Assembly (NCBI RefSeq): GCF_001017435.1 | Contig: NZ_CP011371.1 | Location: 4,650,001 to 4,714,000, forward strand | Length of the DNA: 64,000 nt | Direction of reading: 5' to 3' | Source: Caldimonas brevitalea | GTDB taxonomy: Bacteria > Pseudomonadota > Gammaproteobacteria > Burkholderiales > Burkholderiaceae_C | In this document: positions 35,672-44,927 of the stretch, in pieces | Layout of the letters: every line of letters begins with the position of its first letter | Position numbering within the stretch: position 1 is the first letter of the stretch | Notes under the pieces: generated by a model | The model's database searches: none | Told to the model about the DNA's origin: nothing | What the model saw: the letters and a program-made list of their open reading frames with translations, nothing else | Made by a program: the position numbers and the translations under genes

Positions 35672-36363
35672 CTATCGTCCTTCTCGCCGGGCGACCTTCT
35701 TCCAGGATCACCTGTTTTGTTCACTTTGGGCCTACGGCTCTCGCCCGACTCGATATCCAGCGTCACAGCGTGTCTTCTGCTTTGATCGGGTAGGTAAATC
35801 TCCCGCCGGGCTATGCCAATACTGGGTTAAGGCGTATGCCCAGCGCAAAGCTTGTACCGCGGGCTGAAGGGGTTGTCTAGCATGGTTTGGTTGCGCTGGC
35901 ACAACCGGTTCGCGAGACGCATCGACGACGTGGCGGTAGTTGGCGTAACCAGCAGCGTCGAGCTGCCGAGCCCGCGGAGCCAAGCGCGTACTGCGACTAC
36001 ACAACTGGGGTCGGGCTGGTCGCGAGCGGGCTCCCGGCCGCTGAACTCGAGCGACATCATTCAGCCTGAAGCGATCAGTCAGGCCGCGAACTCGAAAGAC
36101 AGTTCTTTGCCCGAGACCCGGCGGCCGCGCGCGCCGCTGCGGCAAATCATTCTCACGCGGCGCAAAGATCCTCGACCCTGCAGACCGCCGCATCGTCGTG
36201 AATATTTCACGCTTCCTTAACTGCGTCGCCCGCACGCTTCCCCGCCTCGTAAACATCGAAAACTGACGAATGCAGACCGATCGCTGCCTGGACTCAATCC
36301 AGCTTGCTCTGAAGGTCAGCGCTGGCCGGACGGAGGTGGCGGCGTCATGGATTCGGAAAGCGC
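35672..36363. other. Gene-poor gap with no recognised gene
   Basis: About 690 bp upstream of the ABC-3C operon. Leftward frames around 35730-36256 show patchy coding-like stretches split over two frames but no family signature, Shine-Dalgarno or intact gene, suggesting decayed DNA. The ABC-3C promoter should lie near 35690-35760 but is not obvious. Confidence 0.45.
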
Positions 36364-36720
36364 TTAGCAGAGCCAGGACTGTCGGTAGCTGAAGGCTTGC
36401 GTGCCGACGCGCACCAGCTCGACGCCGCTGGCCACGAAGTGTTTGCCGCGCATGGCGGTGACGGCGGCGTGATCGAGCTGCGGCAGCAGGTGCGGCCCTG
36501 AGGGTCCGGGGCTTTCCCTGAGCTTTGCTACGGTCACGCTCTCGTCCGTGAGCAGGCGGCTGGAGATGAGCTAGAGGCGACTCTGCGTCGAGGCAACGCT
36601 GAAGGCAGCGAACTCCTGCGGCGGCACCTTCTTGCCTTCGACGCGCATCTTGCGAACAGCGACCAACATGAAAGAATCAAGTGAATCTGTATAGGGTGCA
36701 GAGAGCGGCGTCTTGGCCGG
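36364..36720 (-). pseudogene. Fragment of an unrecognised gene with in-frame TAG
   Basis: On the minus strand a continuous coding-like frame reads ...FMLVAVRKMRVEGKKVPPQ..., meets a TAG at 36571-36573, and continues in the same frame for 68 codons (including QLDHAAVTAMRGKHFVAS and ending FSYRQSWLC) to TAA at 36364. The sensible composition on both sides of the TAG indicates one former gene with a nonsense mutation. The 5' end is missing or merged with the neighbouring H-NS promoter region. Family unknown. Confidence 0.5.
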
Positions 36721-36807
36721 TCCAAACGCACCGCCGGTAAGACGCGGTGCTAGTCGGCGCGCTCGTTGAAGTATGCTCGGCCTCCGTTCTTTTGGAGTAC
36801 CGTTCAA

Positions 36808-37428
36808 ATGCCGAAGACCTATGCGCAACTTCAAGAACAGATGGAAGCCCTGCGTCGCCAGATGGAAGTGGCGAAGCGAAAGGAAGGGACCGGGGTCCTG
36901 AAGGAGATCAGGAAGCAGGTCGCGCTCTACGGCTTCACGCCTAAGGACGTGTTCGGGGGCGAGCAGAAGGCGACGGGACGCAAAGCATCGACGTCAGCGG
37001 TGCCGAAGTACCAAGACGGGAACGGCAACAGCTGGTCCGGTCGTGGTCCCCGCCCGGCCTGGTTGCGGGCTGCATTGGAACGCGGCGAAGCGCTTGAATC
37101 GTTTCTCCTGAAGCCAGCGCGCAAGTCCAGTGGAGTAAGCGATGGCACTGCGCCCGTTCCCGTCAAGAAGGGTCGCGCCGGAGTGAAGACGGCTGCAGCC
37201 AAGAAGACCACGGCCAGGAAGACGGCTCGTGGGGCGAAAACCTCCGCCAATCGGAAAGCAAAGGACACGACTGCATCGCGTCGAGCGGGCGTGTCCAGCG
37301 TCGCATCCAAACAAGTGCGCAAACGCGCCTCGGTGCCCCTCGCCCCCGCCAGGCCGGCCGCAAAGAAGCGTCGGGCCGCAAAGGCTTCACCCGCTCGACA
37401 GGATGCTCATCAGACCGACGCCCCGTAG
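36808..37428 (+). CDS. H-NS family nucleoid protein with Lys/Ala-rich tail
   Basis: 206 residues. The N-terminal coiled-coil oligomerisation segment is YAQLQEQMEALRRQMEVAKRKE. The H-NS C-terminal DNA-binding motif is YQDGNGNSWSGRGPRPAWLR (GRGPRP core). A long basic tail with KKTTARKTARGAKTS repeats resembles histone-H1-like tails of some Burkholderiales H-NS paralogues. GGAG precedes the ATG at 36808; an upstream ATG at 36766 is less likely. It silences AT-rich foreign DNA and may restrain nearby island genes (inference). Confidence 0.88.
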   Translation: MPKTYAQLQEQMEALRRQMEVAKRKEGTGVLKEIRKQVALYGFTPKDVFGGEQKATGRKASTSAVPKYQDGNGNSWSGRGPRPAWLRAALERGEALESFLLKPARKSSGVSDGTAPVPVKKGRAGVKTAAAKKTTARKTARGAKTSANRKAKDTTASRRAGVSSVASKQVRKRASVPLAPARPAAKKRRAAKASPARQDAHQTDAP

Positions 37429-37712
37429 AACTGAGGGCCGAGCTGGCCTAAGCATGAAGGGGACTCGTATAGCAGGTCACTGCACGGTCAACCGAGATCA
37501 CGCTGGTGGCCCTGAAGGCCACCAGTTCGTCAGATTTGGCCGCCGCAAGCCACCTCTGGTCCATACAGGCGGCGGGCCGCTGAGGTCGCTCTGCGCCCCC
37601 ACCACCGCCGACAGCTCAGTCGATGGCCAGCACCAGACGCTCGACCATGATCCTCTGGGTTCAGCATATCGGCATTCGAACCACGAGTCGGTTTTCGAGG
37701 GGTACTGCCGGG

Positions 37713-39059
37713 TTACGTCTCGTGCGACAACCGGCGCTCGGTTGGGAACCGCCGCAAGACCTTGGCCACCTCGTCGGGGTCGATCTTCACTACCCCCGTG
37801 CTCAGGCTTGCGGCAAGGAACCGGGCCAGCTCGGTGACGGACACATCCTGCAGCCGTTCCACGTTTACTCGGGGCTTCAACGGTGCCGGCGGCGGTAGCT
37901 CGCCTTTGGGGAGCGAGACGCTGATGGCCCTCGGCGCGATTAGCCCCCAAGAACGGCAGTCCTCCACGAGTGAGGCTGCTTGCACCGCTGCCTCGACCGC
38001 GTCTGCTGCTTCTATCGCATCTTCCAGCTTGCCCTGCCGGACACTGAAAGCGTCTCGCCAGTGCTGCGCGAAGTGCTCAATACTCACAGGGATCAGCTCG
38101 GCCCTTTCGCGCGTGATGTCGTCGACGATCTCGTCCACTGCGGACTTACTTGCCCCGTACCTGTCACGCGTGGTCGGTCTGAGCGGGATGCCGTTCTGCA
38201 AGTTCTCCAACAGCTCCGTGCAGCAATCCGCGTAGAGCCGGAATTTCCAGATTCGGTCTCTCAGTCCCCAATGCTCCGCTCCTTTGCGAACCTGGGCGTG
38301 GATCTCCTGCTCGATGCTCGCTTCGACGTTTTGCGTATGCGCCTTCAGCGCCTTCGACGCCTTCTCTCGAATCTCTCGGGAATAGGCACCCGGTCCTGTG
38401 ACGGCGGGGTTCGACAGGAGCCGGTTGCGAATTCGCACCTCCGTCGCATCGGATGAGCCTGGAGTCGGGTCGAACGCGACAGACGTCCCTTCTTCATAGC
38501 CGCATCGCGCGCATTTCAAGTACCAGCGGTGGGGGCGTCCGTGCGGTGCCAGCCAGACGAGGCCTGAAGATTCTTCCTTGCATTCCGGGCAATTCAGCAT
38601 CATTTCGACCGGAGTGTCTTGCATGCCCCCAACGCACCAAGCCTCACGGGCAAAGGATTTCATCTGGTTAGCGTTCAGGTTCACCAACCCGCCATGCTTC
38701 GCCAGGTACACGCAAGCGCCCCATGTGTTGCGATCCTTCTCACTGCTGTTGCTCTTCTCGAACTCGTCTCGAAGAGCGTTAGCAGTCACGCGATTGAACG
38801 GGCTGGCGAATGCCGATTCGATGCGCTGCCGCAGGGCGCCCGGGAAGGCCTTGGCGATCTCCTGATACTTGGTGCGTACCCCGAGTTTCCCGCCTTCCGC
38901 ATCAACTGACTGGCAAACGGCCCGAAAACGCGCGTCTGGGCAGTACAGCTCTTCGACCATGTTTGAAAGCTCACCCAGGAAGCCTTCGCCGTCATCCTGG
39001 GGGTAGTAGACGAGGCCCAGCGTCCTTATCTCCACACTTTCCGGGGTCAACTCAACCAA
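37713..39059 (-). CDS. Unrecognised protein with zinc-ribbon motif
   Basis: 448 residues, no family recognised. A likely zinc ribbon is formed by NCPECKEESSG (near 155) and KCARCGYEEG (near 180). The rest is predominantly helical and charged, with a conserved-looking GLVYYPQDDGEGF start and an Ala/Glu-rich helix near 345-375 (KLEDAIEAADAVEAAVQAAS). Translation starts at TTG 39059, supported by AGGAG eight bases upstream and an in-frame TAG between them. It is divergent from the giant helicase gene, sharing a 478-bp intergenic region, so the two could be one functional unit. Confidence 0.75.
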   Translation of the reverse strand: MVELTPESVEIRTLGLVYYPQDDGEGFLGELSNMVEELYCPDARFRAVCQSVDAEGGKLGVRTKYQEIAKAFPGALRQRIESAFASPFNRVTANALRDEFEKSNSSEKDRNTWGACVYLAKHGGLVNLNANQMKSFAREAWCVGGMQDTPVEMMLNCPECKEESSGLVWLAPHGRPHRWYLKCARCGYEEGTSVAFDPTPGSSDATEVRIRNRLLSNPAVTGPGAYSREIREKASKALKAHTQNVEASIEQEIHAQVRKGAEHWGLRDRIWKFRLYADCCTELLENLQNGIPLRPTTRDRYGASKSAVDEIVDDITRERAELIPVSIEHFAQHWRDAFSVRQGKLEDAIEAADAVEAAVQAASLVEDCRSWGLIAPRAISVSLPKGELPPPAPLKPRVNVERLQDVSVTELARFLAASLSTGVVKIDPDEVAKVLRRFPTERRLSHET

Positions 39060-39537
39060 CTATGCAACTCCTAGGTTGTGATTTGCGTTCGGGCCATTCG
39101 AAGTCTTGATCCGGTCAGCGAAGGGACCCAAGTCAACGCGCCGGCCTCTTCCTACGCCTCGATCACCGCACCCTCACCCCCGGGCGGCACGACCAGGCAC
39201 AACGAAGTGTAACGACGATCGGCGCTGCGTCTAGCCCGTCCCGTACAGCCGCACCCGGCCGGCACCGCGGACCGGCGACCGCGACCGCGTGCATCAAAAC
39301 GTGCAGTCCAAATCCCGCTGCACGTGTCTTCGAGGCCCCGTCGCTTACCGCGCGCCGAGGAGCCAAGCCGCTGCAACTCGTGCCCGGGCGGCGGTTGCAG
39401 GCACCATGCCTGTTTTGAAGAATGTGATCGACCACTACAATTCCTCCGGTGTACCGAACATGAGATTCGGGACACAAGCGTCGCTGGCTCCTGCAAGGGA
39501 GCCTACCCGCCCCGGTTAACTTGAAAGCCGATGTGAT
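39060..39537. other. Divergent intergenic region (zinc-ribbon gene / fusion helicase)
   Basis: About 480 bp with no supported gene. It holds a promoter-like sequence for the helicase and presumably one for the leftward gene. Both flanking genes use TTG start codons. Confidence 0.5.
39413..39441 (+). promoter_or_regulatory. Promoter-like sequence upstream of the fusion helicase
   Basis: TTTTGA (39413-39418) and TACAAT (39436-39441) with a 17-bp spacer, about 95 bp before the TTG start at 39538. Confidence 0.35.
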
Positions 39538-42500
39538 TTGACGTCCGCCCTGGTTGCCGAGAACAGCGTCACTGCCCCGCTAAGCGCGGAGGTCACGCGT
39601 CAGCTCGTCCGCGAGTGGCAGGCGCTGTCCATCGACATCGAGACGAACCCGGCCGACGGCGACCGGATCTTCAAGCTTGGAGCCGTGCGCAGCGATGACG
39701 CCACGGCGGTTCTCAGTCTGTCGACCAGGCGCATGCGGGCAGAGGAAGTCTGCAGGCGCGTCGACGCAGCTGCTGAAGGAGCGAAGCTCCTCGTCGGCCA
39801 CAACGTGCGGCGCCACGACATTGTTCAGTTGCAGCGACAGTACCCCGGACTGCAATGCCTGAATTTGCCGGTGCTCGACACGCTTGAGTTGTCGGCAATC
39901 GCCTTTCCGCTCAATCCCTACCATCGGCTGGTCAAGGGCTATAAGTTGCTGTCGGACTCGCGGAACGACCCCGCGAAGGACGCCCGCTTGGCGCTGGATC
40001 TGCTGGGGGATGAAGTCGAAGCGCTGGTCGAGATGAACAAGCTCGATCCAGACTGGGTTTCGCTGCTGCACTTTCTGCTTGCCCACGATGCGCCACTGGA
40101 CCGCTTCATCAGTGAGATTCGAGCCAGCACCTCTCCCGATACTGACGTCGCCCGCATGGTCGCGCTTCGGCGTTTCTCCAGCCATTGCTGTACCACCAAC
40201 TTGCGACGCTTCACCGAGCATGAGGCTTTGGTCGACCTCAAGCACCGTACGGCCCTGGCGTACGCGCTAGGCTGGGTCCGCGTGTCCGGAGGCAACTCAG
40301 TGCTTCCGGTTTGGGTCCGCACTGCCGTGCAGGGCGTGCGCTCGCTGATTGCTGAGCTGCGCGAGCACGATTGCCAGCGTGGAGATTGCAGCTACTGCCG
40401 CCAGCAGCACCATCCTGAGACGCTGCTGCAACTGCACTTCCATAAGCCCAGCTTCAGGGACAAGCCGGCCGCTCCTGATGGCAGTTCACTGCAGCGCGCC
40501 ATTGTTCAGGCCGGCCTGGGGCGCAAGAGCCTCCTGGCCGTTCTGCCTACGGGTGGTGGCAAGTCCATCTGCTACCAGCTGCCCGCGCTAGTTCACTACT
40601 GGCGCTCGGGCCAGCTCACCGTTATCGTGTCGCCGCTGCAGTCACTGATGAAGGACCAGGTTGACAACCTACTTGCCGCCGGCGTGCACTGCGCAGTGAC
40701 CATCAACGGCCTCCTGACCCCCATCGAGCGGCGTGCAGCGCTGGACAAGATCCGGCTGGGAGACGCCGGCATTGTGTTGGTGTCGCCGGAGCAGTTTCGC
40801 AGCCGCAGCTTTGGTGACGCCATCCGGATGCGAGAGGTCGCCACCTGGGTCTTCGACGAGGCGCACTGCCTGTCGAAGTGGGGGCAGGACTTCCGTACTG
40901 ACTACCTCTACGTGTCGCGGTACATCCGCGAGCATTTCTCCCATCAGCGCGCGCCGGTGGCCTGTTTCACGGCCACTGCGAAGGTCGATGTCATCGAAGA
41001 CCTTTGTGGCCACTTCGAGGAGAGCCTCGGTATCACGCTGGAGCGATTCCTCGGAGGCCACGAGCGCAGCAACCTGACGTTCCTGGTCGTGCCCGCGAGG
41101 CGAGCTGAAAAGGCTCACCGCATCGTCGAGCTGTTGCGTCACGAACTGAAGGACGGAGGCGCTGGCATCATCTTCTGTGCCACTCGCAAGACCGCGGAGA
41201 CGACGGCCGAACTGGTGACCGCGGAAGGGATCACATGCGGGTGCTTCCACGGAGGGTTGGGACCAGACAAGAAAAAGAACATTCAGCAGGCGTTCCTCGA
41301 AGGCTCGCTGCCCGTCATCGCGGCTACCAACGCGTTTGGCATGGGGGTCGACAAACCTGATGTGCGCCTGGTGGTGCATGCCGACATCCCTGGTTCTTTG
41401 GAGAACTACCTTCAGGAGGCGGGGCGAGCCGGCCGCGATGGTGACCTTGCACGCTGCGTCTTGCTGTTCGATGAGGAAGACGTCGAGACGCAATTCCGCC
41501 TCTCGGCCCGATCGCAGCTCACGCAGCGCGATTTCGTCGGCCTGCTCAAGGCAATCAAAGCGCGCGTGCAGCGACTGAAGCGCGAGGAAATTGTCGTGTC
41601 AGCAAAGGAACTGCTGGCCGATAGTGAGGGAACTGGCATCGAAATCGACGCACCGGACGCCTCGACAAAAGTCGCCACAGCCGTGGCGTGGCTTGAGCGC
41701 AGCGGGTTTTTGAAACGCGACGAAAACAACAGCCGGGTCTTCCCGGCTAGTCTGCGTGTGGCATCGCTTGAGGAAGCGGTCGCGCGCATTGACCGCGCCG
41801 GGCTGCCTGCGGCGCATAGAGCTCGCCATGTGGCGGTTGCCACCGCCCTTTTTCGAAGCGTGGACCCTGAAGGACTGAGCACCGACGAGCTCATGCTGGA
41901 GGCCGGCATTCCGCCCGAGGAGTGCTTTCGTATCGTCCACCAGTTGGAGGGCCTGGGCATTCTCGTCAATGACCTTGGCTTGACCGTTCGGGTTGCCAAA
42001 GGTGTCAGAGGGGCCTCAGACAGCACCTTGCGGAACCTGGGCCTCCTCGAGTGTGCGCTGCTCGACCTGATGTCCGAACTGGCCCCTGACGCAGACGTTG
42101 ATGGCACACCGCAGCATCTCAGCGTACGCCCCCTGTGCACCGAGCTACGCCGCCGTTTGGAGTGGGCCGAATCCGATGCACGTGTGAACCCGCAGGCGGT
42201 TCGCAGTTGCCTGCGGTCTCTATCCGAGAGCTTTGGTGCCGGCTCGGAAAAGCGCAGCATGCTCCACGTGAAAGGGATGGGGCCGGACAGCCTGCGTGTC
42301 GTGCTGCATCGGCCATGGTCGCAGATTCGTACCATCTGCGCGAAGCGCCGGTCGGTCGCACAAGTCGTGCTTGAGCGCCTGCTCGCCGCGCTGCCGGCCG
42401 GCAGCAGGGAGTCGACGCTGATCGTCGAATGCAAGGCCCGCGACCTGATTGAGGCGATCGAGTCTGACCTGGAGCTGAAGGGGACGCTGCGCGAGCCCTC

Positions 42501-44721
42501 CATCGCGCTCGAGCATGCGCTCCTGTACATGCACGAGAACCGCGTCATCGAGATGGACAAGGGGCGGTCTGTCTTCCGCTCCGCGATGACTCTGAAGTTC
42601 GACCCGGCCGCCCTGAAGCGGCGATTCACCAAGGACGACTTCGCCGCGCTCCAGGAGTTCTACCGCGAGCGCATCAGTCAAACACACTTTATTCACGAGT
42701 ATGCGCGGCTGGGCGCAGAGGACCCCGAGCGCGCGACGGCCTTCGTCGCTGCTTACTTTGCCCTACCGCGCCGACAGTTCGTGCGAGAGTACTTCCGAGG
42801 CCGGACCGACTTGCTGCAGCTGGCCACGACCGACGAATCGTTCCGGCGCATCGTCGATGACCTGCAGCATCCGGGGCAGGAGGAGCTGGTCGACCTGCCC
42901 GAGCACGGCAATCACCTTGTGCTCGCGGGCCCCGGGTCTGGGAAGACCCGCGTCATCGTGCACCGAATCGCCTACCTGCTACGGGTGAAGCGCGTCGCGC
43001 CCGAACGCATCATTGCGCTCGCCTTCAATCGCGGTGCGGCTGGCACCCTTAAGAAAAGGCTCCTGGCGCTGGTCGGTGACGACGCGAAGGGAGTGACGGT
43101 GCTCACCTATCACGCGATGGCGCTACGTTTGACCGGTGTCAGCTTGGCAGGCGCTGACTGTGCAGACGGCGAAGCGGATTTCGAACGACTGCTGCAGGAT
43201 GCCATCGACCTCCTGGAAGGCAGATCGGAGGCCTTCTCTGATGCTGATGACGCGCGCGACCGCTTGCTGCAGGGATACGAGTACATCTTCGTCGACGAGT
43301 ACCAGGATATCGATGCCAAAGAGTACGCGCTCGTCAGCGCCTTGGCGGGCAGGCGCCTGGTCGACCCGGAGGCAAAGCTGAGCATCATGGCCGTCGGCGA
43401 CGACGACCAGAACATCTACGCGTTCAAGGGCGCGAGTGTGGAGTTCATCCGACGGTTCCAGGAAGACTACCCAGGTAAGGTCTCCTACCTTGTCGAGAAC
43501 TTCCGCTCGACGCAGAACATCGTCACCGCGGCCAACCACGTCATTCAGCGCGCAGCCGAGCGGATGAAGGTTGACCATCCGATTCAGATTGATGCCCGGC
43601 GTGCCGCAGATCCGCCGGGGGGTCGGTGGCAAACACTCGACGTGGAGACCAACGGCAAAGTGCGGCTGATCACCGCGCCCGGTACGGCGAACCTGCAGGC
43701 CCAACTCGTGCTCAAGGAAGTTGACCGCCTTCGCCGCCTGGACCCCCAACTCCAGCTTGGCGACATTGCCGTGCTAGCACGGTGTCATGAAACCTTGCAG
43801 CCGCTCCGCGGCTTGTGCGACGCTGAGTCCGTGCGCTACGAGCTCGCGAAGCGTGAAAGTTCCCGCGGCCTGCTCCCGTTGACGCGTTCCCGCGAGGGCT
43901 GGCATACCCTGTCGTTGCTCCGTGAACGGCAAGCCAGCTTGGTGTCGACTGCCTCCCTTGCACGTTGGGTCGGCATGGCTCGCAGGAGGCAGCCCGCCAA
44001 TCCTTACTGGGCGGACATCGAATCGGTAATTGAGGAGGTGGCTCGCGAATCCACCGGCTCGGCCCTTCCCGCGGAGATGTTGCTTGATGCGCTGTACGAA
44101 GCTTCCCTCGACTCCGCGCGGCATGGCAGGGCGGACGCCATCAAGCTGATGACAGCGCACAGCGCGAAGGGCCTCGAGTTTCGGCATGTCATTGTGATGG
44201 ACTGCGGCGACTGGGGCTGGGGTGACGAAGACCGCAGACTGCTCTACGTCGCCATGACGCGGGCGAGGGAGACGCTGTCTCTGTTCAGGGTCGAAGACGG
44301 TCGCAATCCTTTCCTCGCCGACCTGAGCACGGTCGAGGGCGTCGTGAGTCTCCTCCCGACAGCCAGGCCTGTTCGCCGGCAAGACATCGAGCGGCGGTAT
44401 CTAACCTATGGGCCCACCGACATGGACATTGGCTATGCGGGACGGTACCCAGCCTCGCACCCAATCCATGACGCGATGCGGCAGCTCGTGGTCGGTTCGA
44501 CCGTCGCGGTCCGCCAACGCCGTATCGAAACGTTGGATGGCAGGCTTGTCCTCGGACGCCTCGCAACTGCAACAAGGGTCGAACCAAAGGACGGCGCGCT
44601 TGGCACTGTCTACGGGGTGATGGTGCGAACTCGGCAACAAACTCCAGCGGCATACTTGCCGTCCGTCGTCATTGACCAATGGGAGGTTCCTCTCGTGGAG
44701 GTCATCGAAGGCAACGCCTAG
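39538..44721 (+). CDS. Exonuclease-RecQ-UvrD/Rep fusion helicase
   Basis: 1727 residues with three enzymatic parts. Residues about 30-150: DnaQ/DEDD-type 3'-5' exonuclease pattern (SIDIETNP, LVGHNVRRHD, KDARLALDLL). About 320-720: RecQ SF2 motor (PTGGGKSICYQLPAL near 340, VFDEAHCLSKWGQDFRTDY near 438, ATNAFGMGVDKPDVRLV, EAGRAGRDG). About 1115-1600: UvrD/Rep SF1 motor (LAGPGSGKTRVIVHRIAYLL near 1127, VDEYQDIDA near 1251, GDDDQNIYAFKGA, TAHSAKGLEFRHVIV, VAMTRARETL). The only in-frame start before motif I is TTG 39538. It likely unwinds and degrades DNA from forks or invading DNA; a defence or repair role is inferred from the island setting. Confidence 0.9.
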   Translation: MTSALVAENSVTAPLSAEVTRQLVREWQALSIDIETNPADGDRIFKLGAVRSDDATAVLSLSTRRMRAEEVCRRVDAAAEGAKLLVGHNVRRHDIVQLQRQYPGLQCLNLPVLDTLELSAIAFPLNPYHRLVKGYKLLSDSRNDPAKDARLALDLLGDEVEALVEMNKLDPDWVSLLHFLLAHDAPLDRFISEIRASTSPDTDVARMVALRRFSSHCCTTNLRRFTEHEALVDLKHRTALAYALGWVRVSGGNSVLPVWVRTAVQGVRSLIAELREHDCQRGDCSYCRQQHHPETLLQLHFHKPSFRDKPAAPDGSSLQRAIVQAGLGRKSLLAVLPTGGGKSICYQLPALVHYWRSGQLTVIVSPLQSLMKDQVDNLLAAGVHCAVTINGLLTPIERRAALDKIRLGDAGIVLVSPEQFRSRSFGDAIRMREVATWVFDEAHCLSKWGQDFRTDYLYVSRYIREHFSHQRAPVACFTATAKVDVIEDLCGHFEESLGITLERFLGGHERSNLTFLVVPARRAEKAHRIVELLRHELKDGGAGIIFCATRKTAETTAELVTAEGITCGCFHGGLGPDKKKNIQQAFLEGSLPVIAATNAFGMGVDKPDVRLVVHADIPGSLENYLQEAGRAGRDGDLARCVLLFDEEDVETQFRLSARSQLTQRDFVGLLKAIKARVQRLKREEIVVSAKELLADSEGTGIEIDAPDASTKVATAVAWLERSGFLKRDENNSRVFPASLRVASLEEAVARIDRAGLPAAHRARHVAVATALFRSVDPEGLSTDELMLEAGIPPEECFRIVHQLEGLGILVNDLGLTVRVAKGVRGASDSTLRNLGLLECALLDLMSELAPDADVDGTPQHLSVRPLCTELRRRLEWAESDARVNPQAVRSCLRSLSESFGAGSEKRSMLHVKGMGPDSLRVVLHRPWSQIRTICAKRRSVAQVVLERLLAALPAGSRESTLIVECKARDLIEAIESDLELKGTLREPSIALEHALLYMHENRVIEMDKGRSVFRSAMTLKFDPAALKRRFTKDDFAALQEFYRERISQTHFIHEYARLGAEDPERATAFVAAYFALPRRQFVREYFRGRTDLLQLATTDESFRRIVDDLQHPGQEELVDLPEHGNHLVLAGPGSGKTRVIVHRIAYLLRVKRVAPERIIALAFNRGAAGTLKKRLLALVGDDAKGVTVLTYHAMALRLTGVSLAGADCADGEADFERLLQDAIDLLEGRSEAFSDADDARDRLLQGYEYIFVDEYQDIDAKEYALVSALAGRRLVDPEAKLSIMAVGDDDQNIYAFKGASVEFIRRFQEDYPGKVSYLVENFRSTQNIVTAANHVIQRAAERMKVDHPIQIDARRAADPPGGRWQTLDVETNGKVRLITAPGTANLQAQLVLKEVDRLRRLDPQLQLGDIAVLARCHETLQPLRGLCDAESVRYELAKRESSRGLLPLTRSREGWHTLSLLRERQASLVSTASLARWVGMARRRQPANPYWADIESVIEEVARESTGSALPAEMLLDALYEASLDSARHGRADAIKLMTAHSAKGLEFRHVIVMDCGDWGWGDEDRRLLYVAMTRARETLSLFRVEDGRNPFLADLSTVEGVVSLLPTARPVRRQDIERRYLTYGPTDMDIGYAGRYPASHPIHDAMRQLVVGSTVAVRQRRIETLDGRLVLGRLATATRVEPKDGALGTVYGVMVRTRQQTPAAYLPSVVIDQWEVPLVEVIEGNA

Positions 44722-44844
44722 AACAGGTCATCAGCTGCGCGCATCACGTCGCAGGTGGATACCCAGGCCAAGCTGCCTTCAGTCAGGGGGGGCGAGAACA
44801 GCGGGGAAGGAGAGGCCGCTGCTGGCGGCCCCGTTGCCCACCCA

Positions 44845-44865
44845 ATCGGTCGTCAGCACTAAGCA
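44845..44865 (-). pseudogene. SymE C-terminal remnant
   Basis: The minus strand here encodes CLVLTTD, the same C-terminal heptapeptide that ends both intact SymE-like genes at 46090 and 48524. Upstream similarity is not obvious. It sits about 60 bp downstream of the GIY-YIG gene and is probably a leftover of a third symE copy. Confidence 0.35.
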
Positions 44866-44927
44866 CGAGCCTGCACATGCACCATCTACGTCGCAGCAGT
44901 TGGTCAGTCTGCATCTGCTGCGCGCCG

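Noticed and set aside
35732..36256. 174-codon minus-strand frame upstream of the ABC-3C operon
   Set aside because: Arg/Pro-rich with coding-like character broken over two frames; no family recognised. Treated as gene-poor DNA.
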